From: Patiria miniata
Lineage: Eukaryota; Echinodermata; Asteroidea; Valvatida; Asterinidae
Length of the DNA stretch: 64,000 nt
Reading direction: 5' to 3'
Assembly (NCBI RefSeq): GCF_015706575.1
Contig: NW_024037048.1
Location: 9,751,512-9,815,511, forward strand
In this document: piece after piece, positions 21,860 through 34,060 of the stretch
Layout of the letters: every line of letters begins with the position of its first letter
How positions within the stretch are numbered: position 1 is the first letter of the stretch
Position numbers and translations under genes: made by a program
Notes under the pieces: generated by a model
What the model saw: the letters and a program-made list of their open reading frames with translations, nothing else
The model's database searches: none
What the model was told of the DNA's origin: nothing

Positions 21860-22969
21860 TTAGATTTAAAATTAAAACTATGCAAATTATCAAACTGGAC
21901 CAGCCCCGTCTCATCCCGTCCCGGCAGTCGTCAGTTACCTGCAGTAGACATACGGACAACAGACAAAGAAAAAAAATACAAAAAAAAAAGAGAGAGAATT
22001 GGATTAGTTGCACAGTCTAAACTTGATTTCAATATAGATTTTTGGACCAAAACGTCAGTGCGCCATTTCGTCACGGTTTTTTTTAAGAATTTGTTTTTTG
22101 AGAGCTAGCTTTTCTGCTGTGATTTACTCTCTGGAGTTTTAAAGGTCTTGACATTTTGGCACAAGTGTTCCAAAGGGATATATGCTTAGATCAGAACAAA
22201 ATAACATTTTCAGATCTCGTGTGACGTTTCCTGTCGAAATTGGACAATGTTTTGCCACTAAAGCCTTAAATCTCGAAATCAATGAGATTAATCTCCGAAT
22301 ATAACGGTCTAGAAAAAGTCTTCAAGGGCGGATTCTTAATCCAGCCTGCTCGCAAGATGTACTGGCGCTTAGGACATTCAAATCCGCTTCTTATTATAAA
22401 AGCCGCGCCAGTCAAAAGCCGTCTTTAGAACCCATGTAAGCTTTTCTTCGCGAAAGCCGCTTTACGGATGTGTTAGGCTTCGGTCAAACCGCAAAAACTG
22501 CGCTCAAAAAGCAGCCTTGCAAGTTTTCGTGTAGTCGCCATTTTGTTCCGTTGTTGCATGGTACAAACAGAAAAGATTCTTTTGGCTTTGCAATATTAGC
22601 CTCTCTTTCGTTCGCAGGGAAAGAAGCTGATATTCTATCTGCATTTCAGCTTACGGTGGCCAGTTAGTGACACTCACCCACCCAATGTGTTTTTTATAAA
22701 ACATAGATTGTTTTCACTGAAAACCATAAGTGCTGTTTTTCTGTGTAAATTAATTCTTATTTTATCATCTTTAGATCACTTTTGACAAGGCACAATGAGC
22801 TTTGTGTACATGGGGACCTTAATTACGCACCAACATATCAAATTTATAGAACTTCATTTTAAATTTAGACTTTATTTTAGTAAGGGCCAAAGTTGTCCAT
22901 GGTTTGCAATTTATTTGAGCAGACTCGATTTTCAAGTCGTCATTTTCAATGGTCAAAATCTCACATTCC
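21860..22969. other. no recognised gene
   Basis: Non-coding by inspection. No repeat recognised. Confidence 0.4.
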
Positions 22970-23490
22970 CATCCTACCCCCATTCACAGTTTCGTTCCCA
23001 TTCCTATTCCTATTCCCATTCCCATTCCTCCCCCTTTCACAGTCTCAATCTAAGTTTCCCATTCCATTCCCATTCTTACTCACAATCTCATTCCTATTCC
23101 TATTCCCATTCACAGTCTCTTCCCATTCCCATTCCATTCATATCTCATTCCTATTCCTATTCCCATTCCTCTCCCTTTCACTGTCTCAATCTGTTTCCCA
23201 TTCCATTCCCATTCTTACTTACAATGTCATTCCTATGCAGTATGCATATTCCCATTCACAGTCTCTTCCCACTCCGATTCCCATCCCTATACTCCCATTC
23301 ATAATCTCATTGCCATTCCTTTTCCTATTCCGACGTATATCCCAATTCCTCCCCCATTAACAGTCTCATTCCCATTCATATTCCCATTACTATTCCCTCC
23401 CCTCCATTTCCATTCCCTTTCCCATTCCTATACCCGTTACCATTCCCAATCCCATTCCTATACCCGTTATTGCCATTCCCATTCCAAACA
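22970..23490. repeat. second ATTCCC/CCCATT degenerate array
   Basis: Imperfect CCCATTCC/CCTATT units mixed with CACAGTCTC spacers (CATTCACAGTCTC recurs about five times), giving a higher-order unit near 100 bp. Stop-free frames of 155-169 codons here are artefacts of the repeat. Confidence 0.9.
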
Positions 23491-24099
23491 TGTTAACTTC
23501 CTGGGTAAAACCTTAATATTTATGACGCTGATGGGGGAAAAAAGCAAATTATCTTTTTTTTTATACCGCCACTGGAACATAGAAATTTGCCAATTCACAT
23601 TGTTTATAAACGTGTTTTCACAACAATTAACCCGACCCTTATAATCGGCCCCTTCCTTGTTGCGCCATCCCAGTAATAATCTGCTAACAATGACGTCAGC
23701 CTTAACGACGCTGACGGCGGGCGGTACATACATGTACACAACCTCCGATAGCACGCACGTTGATGAAGGCGGTATCAAACATAACGCACGGACAACGTGT
23801 GTGTATAACTGACTACCGATCAATTCTCCAATAAACTGTCTCTGTGTGTGCTGGGGGCTGCACTGGCGACCCAGGTTCTTCTATTGTCATCGAATTGTGA
23901 AGAGGTGGATTTTGTATTTTATGTGGTCGTCGATTATGCAAAACAAGTCTTTCACAGCATCAGTAGACTCTCTAAGATGCGAGCTGTGCAACTTAAAAAA
24001 TTTGTGCTCTCCAACATGGAAACAATATTTTGCGATGAAATTAAAGGCTAAAATACATGAGGAAAATCTAAAAGGTTGACATATAGAGGAACCGTTTCT
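23491..24099. other. no recognised gene
   Basis: A 67-codon frame at 23,848-24,051 begins with a hydrophobic stretch (MLGAALATQVLLLSS) but lacks homology or splice support. Confidence 0.3.
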
Positions 24100-24276
24100 C
24101 TTGCACGACGTTGGATTGTTTTTTAACAGGGAAAATGGTGAAGACGTTTTTTGAACGGATGTATTGAGGATGGTGTCAAGGATTGTTCGGTTTGCGGATC
24201 AACGGAGTCTTCGTGTGCAGTTAGCGTGGCAGGAGCGGACAAGCGATGGGGTGTTCGGAGCCAGTTTCCCGCAGGT
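24100..24276 (+). promoter_or_regulatory. possible 5' noncoding exon or promoter of NCX
   Basis: This interval is GC-richer and non-repetitive, and is followed by a plausible donor CCCGCAG|GTGACT at 24,276/24,277. The next strong acceptor is that of NCX exon 1 (26,752-26,753), 2.5 kb downstream. The link is inference; no initiator or TATA element is convincing. Confidence 0.2.
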
Positions 24277-25969
24277 GACTCTGGCAACGCGCGCTGAGTG
24301 AGAGGATCGGATATTGGAGTTTAGTCGAGTGGCAAATATTTTTTGCCAGAATTCTGTGGGGGGGAAAAAGGAATTAATGATCTCGCTTTTCTGCAAGTGG
24401 CAAAAGGTAGGTCTGCTGTTTGGTTGCAGATGGACTTATCTTTGATTTGGAAACGGTATTCGAAACATGTTTCATAAATGCAAGGAAAATTGATGAGAGT
24501 TTTTGCTTTTTTTAAAGAAAAAGATGGCAAAAAGTCGATATATTTTGTAAAAAAAATTGTAATGTTAACGTGGCTTGATAATTCCACCGTTATTTGATAC
24601 ACTGAAAATGTGTGATTTCCACATTTAAATTACTTCAGAACGAAAGCCCAATTATGTTGCTGAACAAATGCACTTATCATTAGCGTTAATTAAAAATCAA
24701 ATACGCAAATGCATTAGCTGTGGCAACGTTGCGTAACATCGCGATGGTCCGTGCAATCACCGAGAAAAAAGGTCTTCCGTTATGGGGGATTTCCTTCCGT
24801 TTCCCCGCGGCCGGATATGGCTGTGACTCGCTCCAAAATTTCACACCCCGAAGTTGCACCGTATCGTTTTTATATTTTTTTTTATTTCACAATTTCGGAT
24901 GAAAGTCCCATATCGTATTGTTTTGTTCGTTTGATGTTTTGTCCGTTTACTTGTTGGTTTGTTGTTTATCTTTCAACAGCAAAACTATAAATAAAAGAAA
25001 ATAATTGATGTTTACAAAAAATCGGAAATAGACAAAGATTACTTAATTTGTGTTTGCTTAACTTACAGCATTTCTTTTGGTTGAAATAAGCATAATGTTA
25101 AAAAAGTTATATTTTTATTATTATTATTATTGTTTTTTTTTTTTTTTTGGGGGGGAGGGGGTGGTTTGACTTTTGTTTTTCAATTTCCCTGTGTTTAAAC
25201 TCAGAGAACTTGAGGTATACTTGCATTTATGTTTCTGTAAAGTCACAGAAAAAAAGTGAATTTTTTTTTCAGAAGTGAAATTTGGTATCACTAGGAAAAT
25301 GACCAAACTAAAGATGTTATAAGCAAACAAAATCTTATTTTTATCACATGAGTAAGAAATTCATAGTGGACAATGATTTGCTATAATATTGTTAGACATT
25401 AGGCCACTTCCTTTTTTCCTGCCTGCCTTTTTTGAAATCATACATTTGCTATATTTGTAAATTGTTGTCAATTTATTGTCTTTTTGGTTTTTTTGCATGT
25501 AGAAAGGGTAATGGCTCCTTAGGACACAAATTTTGTATCAGCAAAAAAATTGAGAAAGTTGAAGAATCAATCCGCAATCTTTGAAAATCTGCCATCTTGG
25601 AGAGAAAAAAATGCACATTTTTCTCAAATAGCCCAGACAAGAAACTGTTCTATTTTTTTAATCGGCCTCATCAAAATAAAAATTAATGTGTGCATTGAAT
25701 GAACCTATTGTGCAAAGATTACTAAATTGGTATTAAAAGAAGTTGTTCCTCAAGATTTTATCTAAAGAAGAATGTGCTTTTTTAATAACAAGAATTTTGA
25801 ATTGCACATGAAAAGAAATGCAAAAAAATTGTTTAATTTTCTGCCAGTGCTGTATTATTTTGCAAAGTCTACGTTTTGAGGGAGATAAAACTCAAAAATT
25901 AAAAATTTCCAAAAATTTTGATCAACAATTTTTCTTAATGTTTTTTTAAACATCCCTCGGGCTATGTTT
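24277..25969. other. AT-rich non-coding stretch upstream of NCX
   Basis: Contains (TTA)n with T14G5 near 25,105-25,160 and many A/T runs. No gene recognised. Confidence 0.4.
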
Positions 25970-26172
25970 ATGGTATGCACCGCACATGAGTAGTACTAAA
26001 AATGTCCTTATATGGAGATATAATCTCCTTTTATGGAGATATTCTGCGATGTGCCGCAGAATGCAGCGGTACCTTAAAAAGTGTTCAAAACCAGTCGGTG
26101 TTTTATCAACCGTTTAATGAAACCAACCACGTGGCGGGCTTTCGACCAGTAGGAATAGGTAAAATGTCTTAG
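25970..26172 (-). repeat. family J repeat, copy 3, upstream of NCX
   Basis: Minus-strand match to copies 1 and 2: CCTTATATGG (26,006-26,015, an exact CArG box), GCGGTACC, GTTCAAAACCAG, GGCGGGCTTTCGACCAGTAG. It ends 581 bp before the NCX exon border. Confidence 0.65.
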
Positions 26173-26753
26173 ATATTTCTGAAGATGTTTCAAAACCTTT
26201 CTAGAATATTTTTTTTGGCGTGAACTAGATAACTTGTTGATCTTTATATGCTTTAAATCACATCTTATTTCTTTTTGTTTTCAAAGAAAAAGTGACAGAA
26301 TTTTTTAAGTTCATCCACAAAAAAATACAAATTTGTTGTATATTTTTTTCTGAAGAGAGATCATCCAAAGCAAAACAATTTTTTTTAATTGATCAGTCTC
26401 AAATTTCCATACCTGGATAAACCATTTCCAACTTTCTGTAATCTGAAAATTGTCAAACTTCTAGAATGTATGCGGGCTTTAGGATTAACCCTTACAGAAC
26501 TCAACCCATCAAACCCCAATGGCATGTTTTGTTGGAATCTGTCAGGATGGGTACAGTACTAACTATCAGTCTTTTACATTGGGTTGGCACACCTCCAGAA
26601 ACATAGTCAGAAATATGTGCGTGCAGTTTCCCATATGGTGTTGGAACTTGCCAGGGTATGCATGGTTCCTAGTAAATCATGCTAGGAAGTTAGAGTTAAT
26701 ATGTGTACTAATTATTCAAAATAACAGTCCTTTTATCTGTCTTTGTGCTTTAG

Positions 26754-27522
26754 CTGATTCAAGATGGGCAACAATCAGTCGGAAACGCTCGTTAACCACT
26801 ACACAAATTATAGCAATGGCCAGGTGGTGGAGTACGTACCTTCAAATCAAGAACCCTGCAAGAGTTGGTTGCTGCTGCCGGCCGAAAACCTCTGGTCAGT
26901 TCCTCTCCGCGGTATTCTCTACATCACTGCCATGCTGTATATTTTCGTCGGCATCGCCATCGTGAGCGACATCTTCATGTGCAGCATTGAAATGATCACG
27001 AGCAAGAAGCGGAAGATTCTCCGCTGGGACTCGGAGAGCAAAAAACACGTGGAGAAAGAGGTTCTCATCTGGAACGAGACCGTGGCCAACTTGACTCTCA
27101 TGGCGTTAGGCAGCAGCGCCCCTGAAATCCTCCTGAACATCCTGGAGACGTGCCAGCACGTGCAAGACTACGACCCTAACAACCCCCAAGACAGTTTGGG
27201 AACGTTTACCATAATCGGCAGTGCCGCTTTCAATCTTCTTATCATCACCGCTATATGTATCTCCAGTGTGCCTTCGCCCGACGCCAAGAAAGTCAAGGAG
27301 TTTGGCGTGTTTATGGTGACTTCGGTCTGGTCCATCTTTGCCTATATTTGGATTCTGATCGTCGTGGTTTGGAACTCGCCGGGCGAGGTTGAAATTTGGG
27401 AGGCGTGGGTCACGCTGCTGTACTTTCCCCTTCTCGTTATGAACGCTTACTGCCAGGACAACGGATGGTGGATTAAGCGACCTAAGGTGGGCGGAACTGA
27501 ACCCCAGTCAGGCAGCCAAATG
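26754..27522 (+). CDS. NCX: Na+/Ca2+ exchanger (SLC8/NCX), first coding exon: TM1-TM5 and alpha-1 repeat
   Basis: Plasma-membrane antiporter that exports Ca2+ in exchange for Na+. The acceptor TTTGTGCTTTAG ends at 26,753. ATG is at 26,764 in a strong context (AAGATGG), with an in-frame TGA at 26,755, so the start is well fixed. The 253 residues hold a 45-residue hydrophilic N-terminus with N-glycosylation sequons at N4 and N15, TM1 (about 46-70), the alpha-1 repeat ([19 protein letters not shown], 103-121, and IIGSAAFN, 150-157), TM4 (181-203) and TM5 (208-230). GSSAPE and GSAAFN form one half of the ion-binding core in this family. A donor ATG|GTGAGT follows codon 253 (phase 0). Odd points: no cleavable signal peptide, and an MGNNQS start that fits an N-myristoylation pattern. 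SLC24 (NCKX) is less likely because a Calx-beta exon follows. Confidence 0.95.
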
Positions 27523-27642
27523 GTGAGTAGAAGTTTGGTTCTAAGCAAAGTTCTTGGACTTGGCAAAGTTCTTCAAAGATGTACTTGGTTCTTCCTGTAA
27601 TGTTTCGTTGTAACTTTTTGTAGTTTAACTTTTCTTTAAAAA

Positions 27643-27770
27643 GTTAAGCAACCCCAAGTGGGTGGAGTTGAACACCAGTTAGGCAGCCAGATGGGAAACC
27701 ATGGTAGCAAAAAGTTCAATACAAAGTTCTTGGTTCTTGCAAAAGTTCTTCATAAAGGTCAAATCATGAC
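27643..27770 (+). pseudogene. tandem duplicate of the NCX exon-1 tail plus intron start
   Basis: Offset of 170 bp from 27,473-27,600. Aligned blocks: TTAAGC.ACC, GTGGG.GGA, AC.CCAGT.AGGCAGCCA.ATGG, then the intronic CAAAGTTCTTGG. The peptide [12 protein letters not shown] is echoed as VGGVEHQLGSQM in an open frame, but the donor GTGAGT is replaced by GGAAAC and no acceptor precedes the copy, so it is probably not used. Confidence 0.7.
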
Positions 27771-28564
27771 AAAGTTCTTAGTTAGTGGTGTGCATTTACG
27801 GGTAGCGTGGGAACCAGGCACCCGATTGAAAAAAATTCACGGATACTATATAAAATTCAAATCTCAGAAGTTGCTGTTCAGATTGTTCATAAAGGTCCGC
27901 ACGATAATACTACCACATCAGTGCATCAATACAGCAAGATACAAGTGTGTACAGTGAGCTTTATAGCTTCACGATGTAAACTGCAACTTCCGCAAGCGTC
28001 ATAAACATGAAATATGTTTTGTTTTCCCGTATAGCCTGGTTTTCATTTGGAAAAGTCTCTACAAATGACATAAAAAACCTTTCTTTTTCATTGTCTGAGA
28101 AGTTACTAAGTACATTTTGTAAAATATAAAGTTGTTTAAGAGTTCTCGATTCCATAATCTGGAACTGGTTTCTGACATCAACGATCGGGTGCTCGGGAAC
28201 CCGGTTTCGATGCACATCCCAATTCTTAGTTCCTTCAAAGTTCTCAAAAAAAAGGTTTTTCGGTTCTTACTAGAAATTGATTTTAAACATTCTTGGTTCA
28301 TCCTTTGAGAAAGATCGGGCTGATAGCAAACATTCAGACCCTTCTGGCAAGTGCATTAGTAACAGCAAGCAATTATTAATAAGTTCTTGGTTTACCAAAA
28401 AGTTCTCCATAAATGTTCTTAGTTCTTACAAGAAATATCCTAAACTAGAATTGTGTACAATACATGTGGACAAACACAAGCTGTTTCGTCTGTTTGAAAT
28501 AACCGCCGTCTGTTAGATTTTCATGTGTAACACATCCATGTATACAATGTAGACAAGTTTTTTG
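27771..28564. repeat. degenerate AAAGTTCTTGGTTCTT repeats in intron 1
   Basis: From about 27,530 to 28,440 the motif AAAGTTCTTGG / TTGGTTCTT.C recurs irregularly at least ten times, including in the duplicated block. It looks like an eroded minisatellite and may have mediated the exon-tail duplication. Confidence 0.5.
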
Positions 28565-28568
28565 TTAA

Positions 28569-28892
28569 AGCTATAGTCCATCATTTGCAGCAATCTGAAA
28601 AGTAACTGGCGTAATTATTGTTGAAAATTGTCGTGACATCGCGTATACATGTAGCTGCAATCAGCTCAGTGAGAACGTGTCTCGGACACTGAATTCAGGC
28701 CCAATTCAAAACATGTTTCGGCAACTTTTGATTTGAAATGAGATCCCAGAATGCTGTTTTTCTCGGAATATACAGCTGAAGCTGAACTGAACCTTCATCA
28801 GGTTAGTTGTTCAGTATCCTTCATTAGATTTTGAACTCTTTTGTTGCTTCAAACGAACAAAATGCACACATTACAAATGATGGACTATATCT
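28569..28892. mobile_element. family K element, copy 1 (TTAA-flanked)
   Basis: TTAA at 28,565-28,568 and 28,893-28,896. Inverted ends AGCTATAGTCCATCATTTGC and AGATATAGTCCATCATTTGT. Contains CTGATGAAGGTTCAG-type sequence (minus strand) shared with 56,341-56,855. Non-coding. Confidence 0.8.
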
Positions 28893-28896
28893 TTAA

Positions 28897-31030
28897 TGGG
28901 TACAATAAACAGAACAAAGTACTACCTGTATAACTAAGAATTGAACTTGCTGAAAATAAGGAAATTGGATCAACAGTTTGATAAAACATATTAAATAAGG
29001 CCAAAGTCAAGAAAACAACACTGCAAGTACAAGTAATATGAAATCCGCCATATATGGGTCAAAGTACAGCAGTACGTTACCTCCCTCTTTTGGGAATTAA
29101 CTTCAGGACGTCTCTGCCATGTCTGCAGTCCAGACCAAGAGGCCTCTGTGGACAGGTAGTGAGACCCTGTAACCTGAGTTTACCATGAACTCCGAATGTG
29201 TAGAAAGTCTATGGCCACAAAATGCATGTTTAATAACTTGACACCTGATGACGTCATTGTGACAAAATTCTTCTAGGACATCCGTGGGTGATGGTCTAAG
29301 TATGTGCCAAGTCTGAAGTCCATCGGATTTACGAAAGTGCCAAAGTGTATGGGCAGACGAAAACATGTGTACAAAACCTACATGTACAATGTATGGAGAG
29401 GAGACTAAAAAATGAGAACTAAAATTTATAAAAAAAAAAAAAAAATTACGAAAACAAAAGCTGTTTCGGAGCATGTACTCCGAAACAGCTAAAAAGGTTC
29501 TTGGTCCATTGTACATGCACTTTTGTACTTGGGCCCTTTTAACTTTTAGAATGTAGCAAAAAAAAAGCCTATACAACGTTTGCCATTTGCATGAAAAGCT
29601 TGTTACACCGTGTACATTGTATTGTCTTTGTATTGTACGTGCCGGATTTAGTCCATGGAAAAATGCTTTTACTCAGTGATACAATTTGAGTGTCCATTTA
29701 TAAACGGCTGGCCGTGAAAAAGTGACATTGGCCATCAACCCATTTTCTTTTCACAAGCATCAAGCATTCTTAGCGTGAATTTAAAAAAATGCATTTACCG
29801 GTGACGACTTTTATAGGCCATTAGTATTAAAAGCACCAATACATGTACTGTGATTATCTCTGGAGGCCTGATTATCTCCGGAGGCGAGATTTACTAAATT
29901 ACTGCGGCCAAATGTTGCCGTTTATTCTGCTTTTGTGACAGAAGTATATTAGTTTACATGTACCCCTCAAGCGACTTAAATCGACATGGTTTTTAATCAA
30001 TCCAAAGGGGATATTAAATGTAACGTACTACTGCGGGAACTATTAACAGCACAAAAAAATTACCAGAAGGGAGCAATTATTCAAGCTACAATGATTATTA
30101 CTAAAACCACCCAAAAAATGTCCCTAACTGTTTTTTACCAAGTATTGGACTATGCAAGTTCGCCGAAATCCATCAATCACTCTGCTTCCAATGCATGCTT
30201 TGCTTTAGGCCTCCATTCCATCATACTCCATCAATATTTAGTCACTGAACCAGGCCTGCAGGACCAAGTCCCCCCAAATGCACCAAAATGGGAAATTGTT
30301 TTTGATGGAGTTTGGAGGTTAGGGATAAAATCAATCTACTTCTTACATTGTCTTGTGACTTTTTATTAATTTTTCTTTTTTTATATAGCTGGATCCCTTG
30401 GCTCTTTGTAGGAATTGTAATTTCCTGTTTCTTTAATTACTAATAGTAATAATCATGCAAGCTGCTGGCAATATGTTGTGTCCAATACTTTCAGTTTTAT
30501 TATTTTTATTATTATTTTTTTCCTTTTTTGTGGAGGGGGGGGGGGGTGTTTCTTTATCTCATGTCTGAGTGTTTTTGTTTTGTTTTGTTAGGTTTTAAGC
30601 TATTTCTTGCAACCCAGCACATAGTTGGTATTGGTATTGATATTGTTATATTTCCATACATCACAATAAATAATGTCATACAGTTATTTACAAATATGCA
30701 CAGGGCCACGGTGATAAATGGCGGATACCAGGCAAAATGCAAATGCTTGTACGTGGCCTGGTTCCTTATTTAACACGTTAATATACATACATACATGTAC
30801 TACTATAATTACAAGGCATAGAAAAGAGAAAATAATACAAAAGGTAAATGACTGTACAGCTGAATTCCAGAATAAAACAAGGTGCTTTTTCAATGCAATA
30901 CATGTATATACACAACTCGCGAATAAAAAGAAAATCTAAGTAGGCCTAGGCATGTTTATGACTGCATTGTAATATCTACAATAATGATAGAATGTAATAC
31001 ATGTACTGAATTCTAAGCATAAATAAACTA
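28897..31030. other. intron 1 sequence without recognised gene
   Basis: Frames at 29,103-29,576 (-, 157 codons) and 29,986-30,369 (+, 127 codons) show no motif I recognise. A T-rich tract ends in a G13-14 run near 30,535. Confidence 0.35.
29459..29490. repeat. perfect 13-bp-arm hairpin
   Basis: AGCTGTTTCGGAG, 6-bp loop CATGTA (itself self-complementary), CTCCGAAACAGCT. The whole 32 bp is one perfect palindrome. Isolated; a terminator role is not expected in animal intronic DNA. Confidence 0.7.
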
Positions 31031-31175
31031 TTAGGATATAAGAATATTTTTTAGCTACTTTTTAAAACCATGCATACTTCTAAAGTAAGGTACTGGAGTG
31101 ATTTTATTCCAGAGCACTGGGCCTTGATGTCGAACTGTTCTATTAGTTGCCAAATGTACCGTACGCCATCGCGAG
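31031..31175 (-). mobile_element. LINE reverse-transcriptase C-terminal fragment
   Basis: Minus-strand translation TVRHQGPVLWNKI...FRSMHGFKK then LKNILIS matches the pattern at the C-terminus of L2/CR1/jockey-type ORF2 (R.QGP.LWN.IP...S...FK..LK..L). The upstream RT core is not recognised, so it is a 5'-truncated relic. A frame further upstream on the same strand (31,313-31,624) is not clearly related. Confidence 0.45.
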
Positions 31176-31706
31176 GCCAAACATCTAAAAAGAACATCAG
31201 GCGCAGAAGAAAAACATGACGCAGAAGAAAAAAAATGACATTGGCGCGACATCCACTCCACCACCTTCGATCTGTGTTTCTCATGTATACCGCTCGTTTC
31301 CCTGAGCACAAGTCAATACAACTCTCTTAAGACGTGCTCTCTTGTCGCTGTCCGCCATTGTTCCCGGCTTAAAGGAAGACCAGTCTGCCAAACAGCTCTG
31401 GATCCATATTCAAATGGTGGACAAATAATGCGGCTTTCAAGTCCCTGAGTGCTTAGCCTTTGTGTGTGTAGAATAGATTGTGTGGATGGGTTTCTCTTGA
31501 AGGACTTAACTACAGGCACATTTTGAATATAACTGGTCTTCAGTGTGTGTATACATAAGTGTACAAATGTGTAATGTTTAAGCCTGTTTGATGGTTTTCC
31601 ATCATGTGTCTTCTTTCTCATCAAGTTGTTTGTATTTTGGCAATTCCACGGTTAGTTTCGTTACATTTTAAGCAATGTAGCGCCACTCTTGGGGCTCTTA
31701 TTTCAT
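31176..31706. other. no recognised feature
   Basis: May include more of the LINE relic, but no RT motif is readable. Confidence 0.3.
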
Positions 31707-32348
31707 CCAGCACCCAATTTCACGAAGTGTTGCGATGCGTCACAACTCGAGTTACAACGTGTAACACGTTGCAACTTGCGACGTGTCGTATCATCCATTT
31801 CACGAAAGTTGCGATGTGTTGAACGCGTCGTAAGTTCCTTGACGACGGCTTAAAACACGTCGCAAGTTACGACGTGTCTAGTAGTCATCGCAAAATAAGA
31901 AGAGTCCCTTTCTTAACCAGTTTAATGCCATAAACATTACATAAACGAGATCATAATACCAAGGCAATGTGTGTAAAGTTATGGAAAATTCATTGAATAA
32001 TTATGAATTAGACTGGAATATTGCAGTTGAATTTCAAAGTAGCTATACAGTGCACTGAGAGCTTGTTTTCCTTCAAACTTGCATCGCACGACTGCCATTT
32101 TGTTTTACGTTCTAACAATTTCGAGCTGAGATCCGACGAATCTTTGTTGAATATCAGACGAGTATTTACTGTGCGCTGACTAAATACATACATGTAAAAC
32201 AGTCACCGAGTTGTGCTATAAATACACATCTACGACGCGTCGCACTTACGACATGTTTCGTGAAATGGATCGCAGGACGCGTCGCAGCTGCGACGCATCG
32301 TAGCGATGCATCGTAAGTTACGAAGAGTTTGATGAAATCAGGTGCTGG
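31707..32348. mobile_element. foldback element with CCAGCACC ends, rich in ACGACGTGTCGC motifs
   Basis: CCAGCACCCAATTTCACGAA at the left pairs with CCAGCACCTGATTTCATCAA on the opposite strand at the right. Interior arms contain GCGACGTGTCGT, CGTCGCAAGTTACGACGTGT and similar self-complementary units. A central 300 bp is single-copy. Non-coding. Confidence 0.7.
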
Positions 32349-33674
32349 GTCGCTTTCCATTCTCCATTTTTGCATCATTAATTCATCTTACCAGGTCCTA
32401 TAACACAACCTTAGACAAAATAATTTCGAAATGTTTTGTGAGTTGTTGTGGGACATGCAATCTTGGTTTAGTTACGTTACGAAAAACGGACAAGAAAATC
32501 TTTGCATAGAAAGTGTCCTCAAATGGAATACAGCTGAAACAAATTATGGTATTTCTTTAATTGCTTACTTACTGACAAATGTTTTGACATATAACATTTC
32601 TCAATTTCTCACATATCAGTTTAAAACATTGATCTAAAATGTTGGTTAGTTACGTTACGATTAGGTTCCGGTACGCTACAGTTTGTCCGCCCATTTTTGG
32701 CTCACGTTGTACCATAATAAGAAACTAATAAACAAAAAAAGCTATTTTGGCACAGAATTTGAACCTTTTTCAATAACTTAATTGGACAAAAATTCACAAT
32801 AACACTCAAGACTTACATGTTAAAAACAAGGTACCTAAAATCCATGATTTTAGCAAAAATACAATCATGTTTTTTTTTACCAAAACAAACTTTACTACAT
32901 TCTATCTCACTGTTACACAATCAAACAAAGATTTTGTTGTCCCCTTTAATTTGATAACACAAACTTGCTGCTTGTAGTTCTGAAAATATAACAATTAAGG
33001 TTCCACTTTTAACAAGGAATTTTGCGTGAATGTATGTATGCATAGGAGGGTCATACTGTTTGCCTGAAAATTTTCCTAAATAATATAGTTTCTGTTACGT
33101 TTTCTTCATTTAACATTCAAATGTGCAAGGCAGTATGAATAAACCGAATTGTTTGACATCCCTTTTGAAAGCTGTTAAACCTTAAAATGGTGTGATCCAA
33201 ATATTGTTGAGCTATAGTCCTATGTTTTTGATAAATTAAATATTTACGAAAAAAATGTAGAGAACAAGAATAGCTTCATAGTTGCGGTATTCAGTAATGT
33301 CCTCTTCTCTATGGGTGGTTTGAGAAAAACATAAATATCTCGGCTTAAAAAAAAAATCTAATTACGTTTTCTCTGAAAGATCCAATTTTCCGGATGTGTT
33401 TGTAGGTCATGCGTCATATCAAACTTGTATACATGACGAGACTTAGGTTGTCGGAAAGCTATGTTAGAATTCTCTAGGGGGAGTTCGCGCTGCCCGCAGA
33501 ATAGGATTTATGTCATGGGAACAGTGAAATGATGCTAATACCGATGAAATAATTGGATTGAGTGATTGTCATCGATCTGGCTTGCCAACATTTTATCTTT
33601 TTTTGTCGGACCCAGAGCTAGGGCCCAACCTAGTGTTCTCTTCACCAGGAGTGAGGTTTGTCATCATTTTTTTT
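32349..33674. other. no recognised gene
   Basis: AT-rich. GTTACGTTACGA repeats occur near 32,470-32,660. ATGCATAGGAGGGTCAT near 33,039 resembles the right end of family D and may be a remnant. Confidence 0.35.
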
Positions 33675-34060
33675 CAGGGTCGGATCAAGGAATTTTGGCG
33701 GGGGGGGGGGGGGGGGGGGGGGTGGGGGATAAAAAAATTGTGGAATGTAGACAGCTTTTTTTGTCCGGACACTTGGCCTCCGAGAAGCAATGGGAGGGGG
33801 GCTGGTACCATACTTTCAATGGGGGCGATGTTTAAATCCGACGATTATTAACACTATATTACAGAATAGTGTACAAATACCCCCTAACCAAGCTGGCACT
33901 GTCTGTATTTTGTGCACAGGCAAACATTATTACCAGTATTTTTTTTGGGTGTCAGCAGGGGGAGGGAGGGGGGGGGTGGTTGCATTATTTTTATGAATTT
34001 CTATGGAAAAAACCTAATTTTTGACAGCTGTTTCCCCCCCCCCCCCAATCTGCACCTGTT
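33675..34060 (+). mobile_element. hAT-like relic with CAGGGTCGGATCAAGG start
   Basis: CAGGGTCGGATCAAGGAATT resembles the common hAT terminus CAGGGGCGGATCCAGGA. It is followed by G21 and by TGTAGACA...TCCGGACACTTGGCCT, which recurs at 62,440-62,900 (TGTAGACACG...CCGGATACTTGGCCTTC). The right end is not clear. Confidence 0.5.

Noticed and set aside
22795-23360. Frames of 155-169 codons
   Set aside because: Same explanation: second ATTCCC array.
23848-24051. 67-codon frame with a hydrophobic start
   Set aside because: Too short, no recognisable family; could be chance.
29986-30369. 127-codon frame in NCX intron 1
   Set aside because: No motif, no splice context and unremarkable composition.
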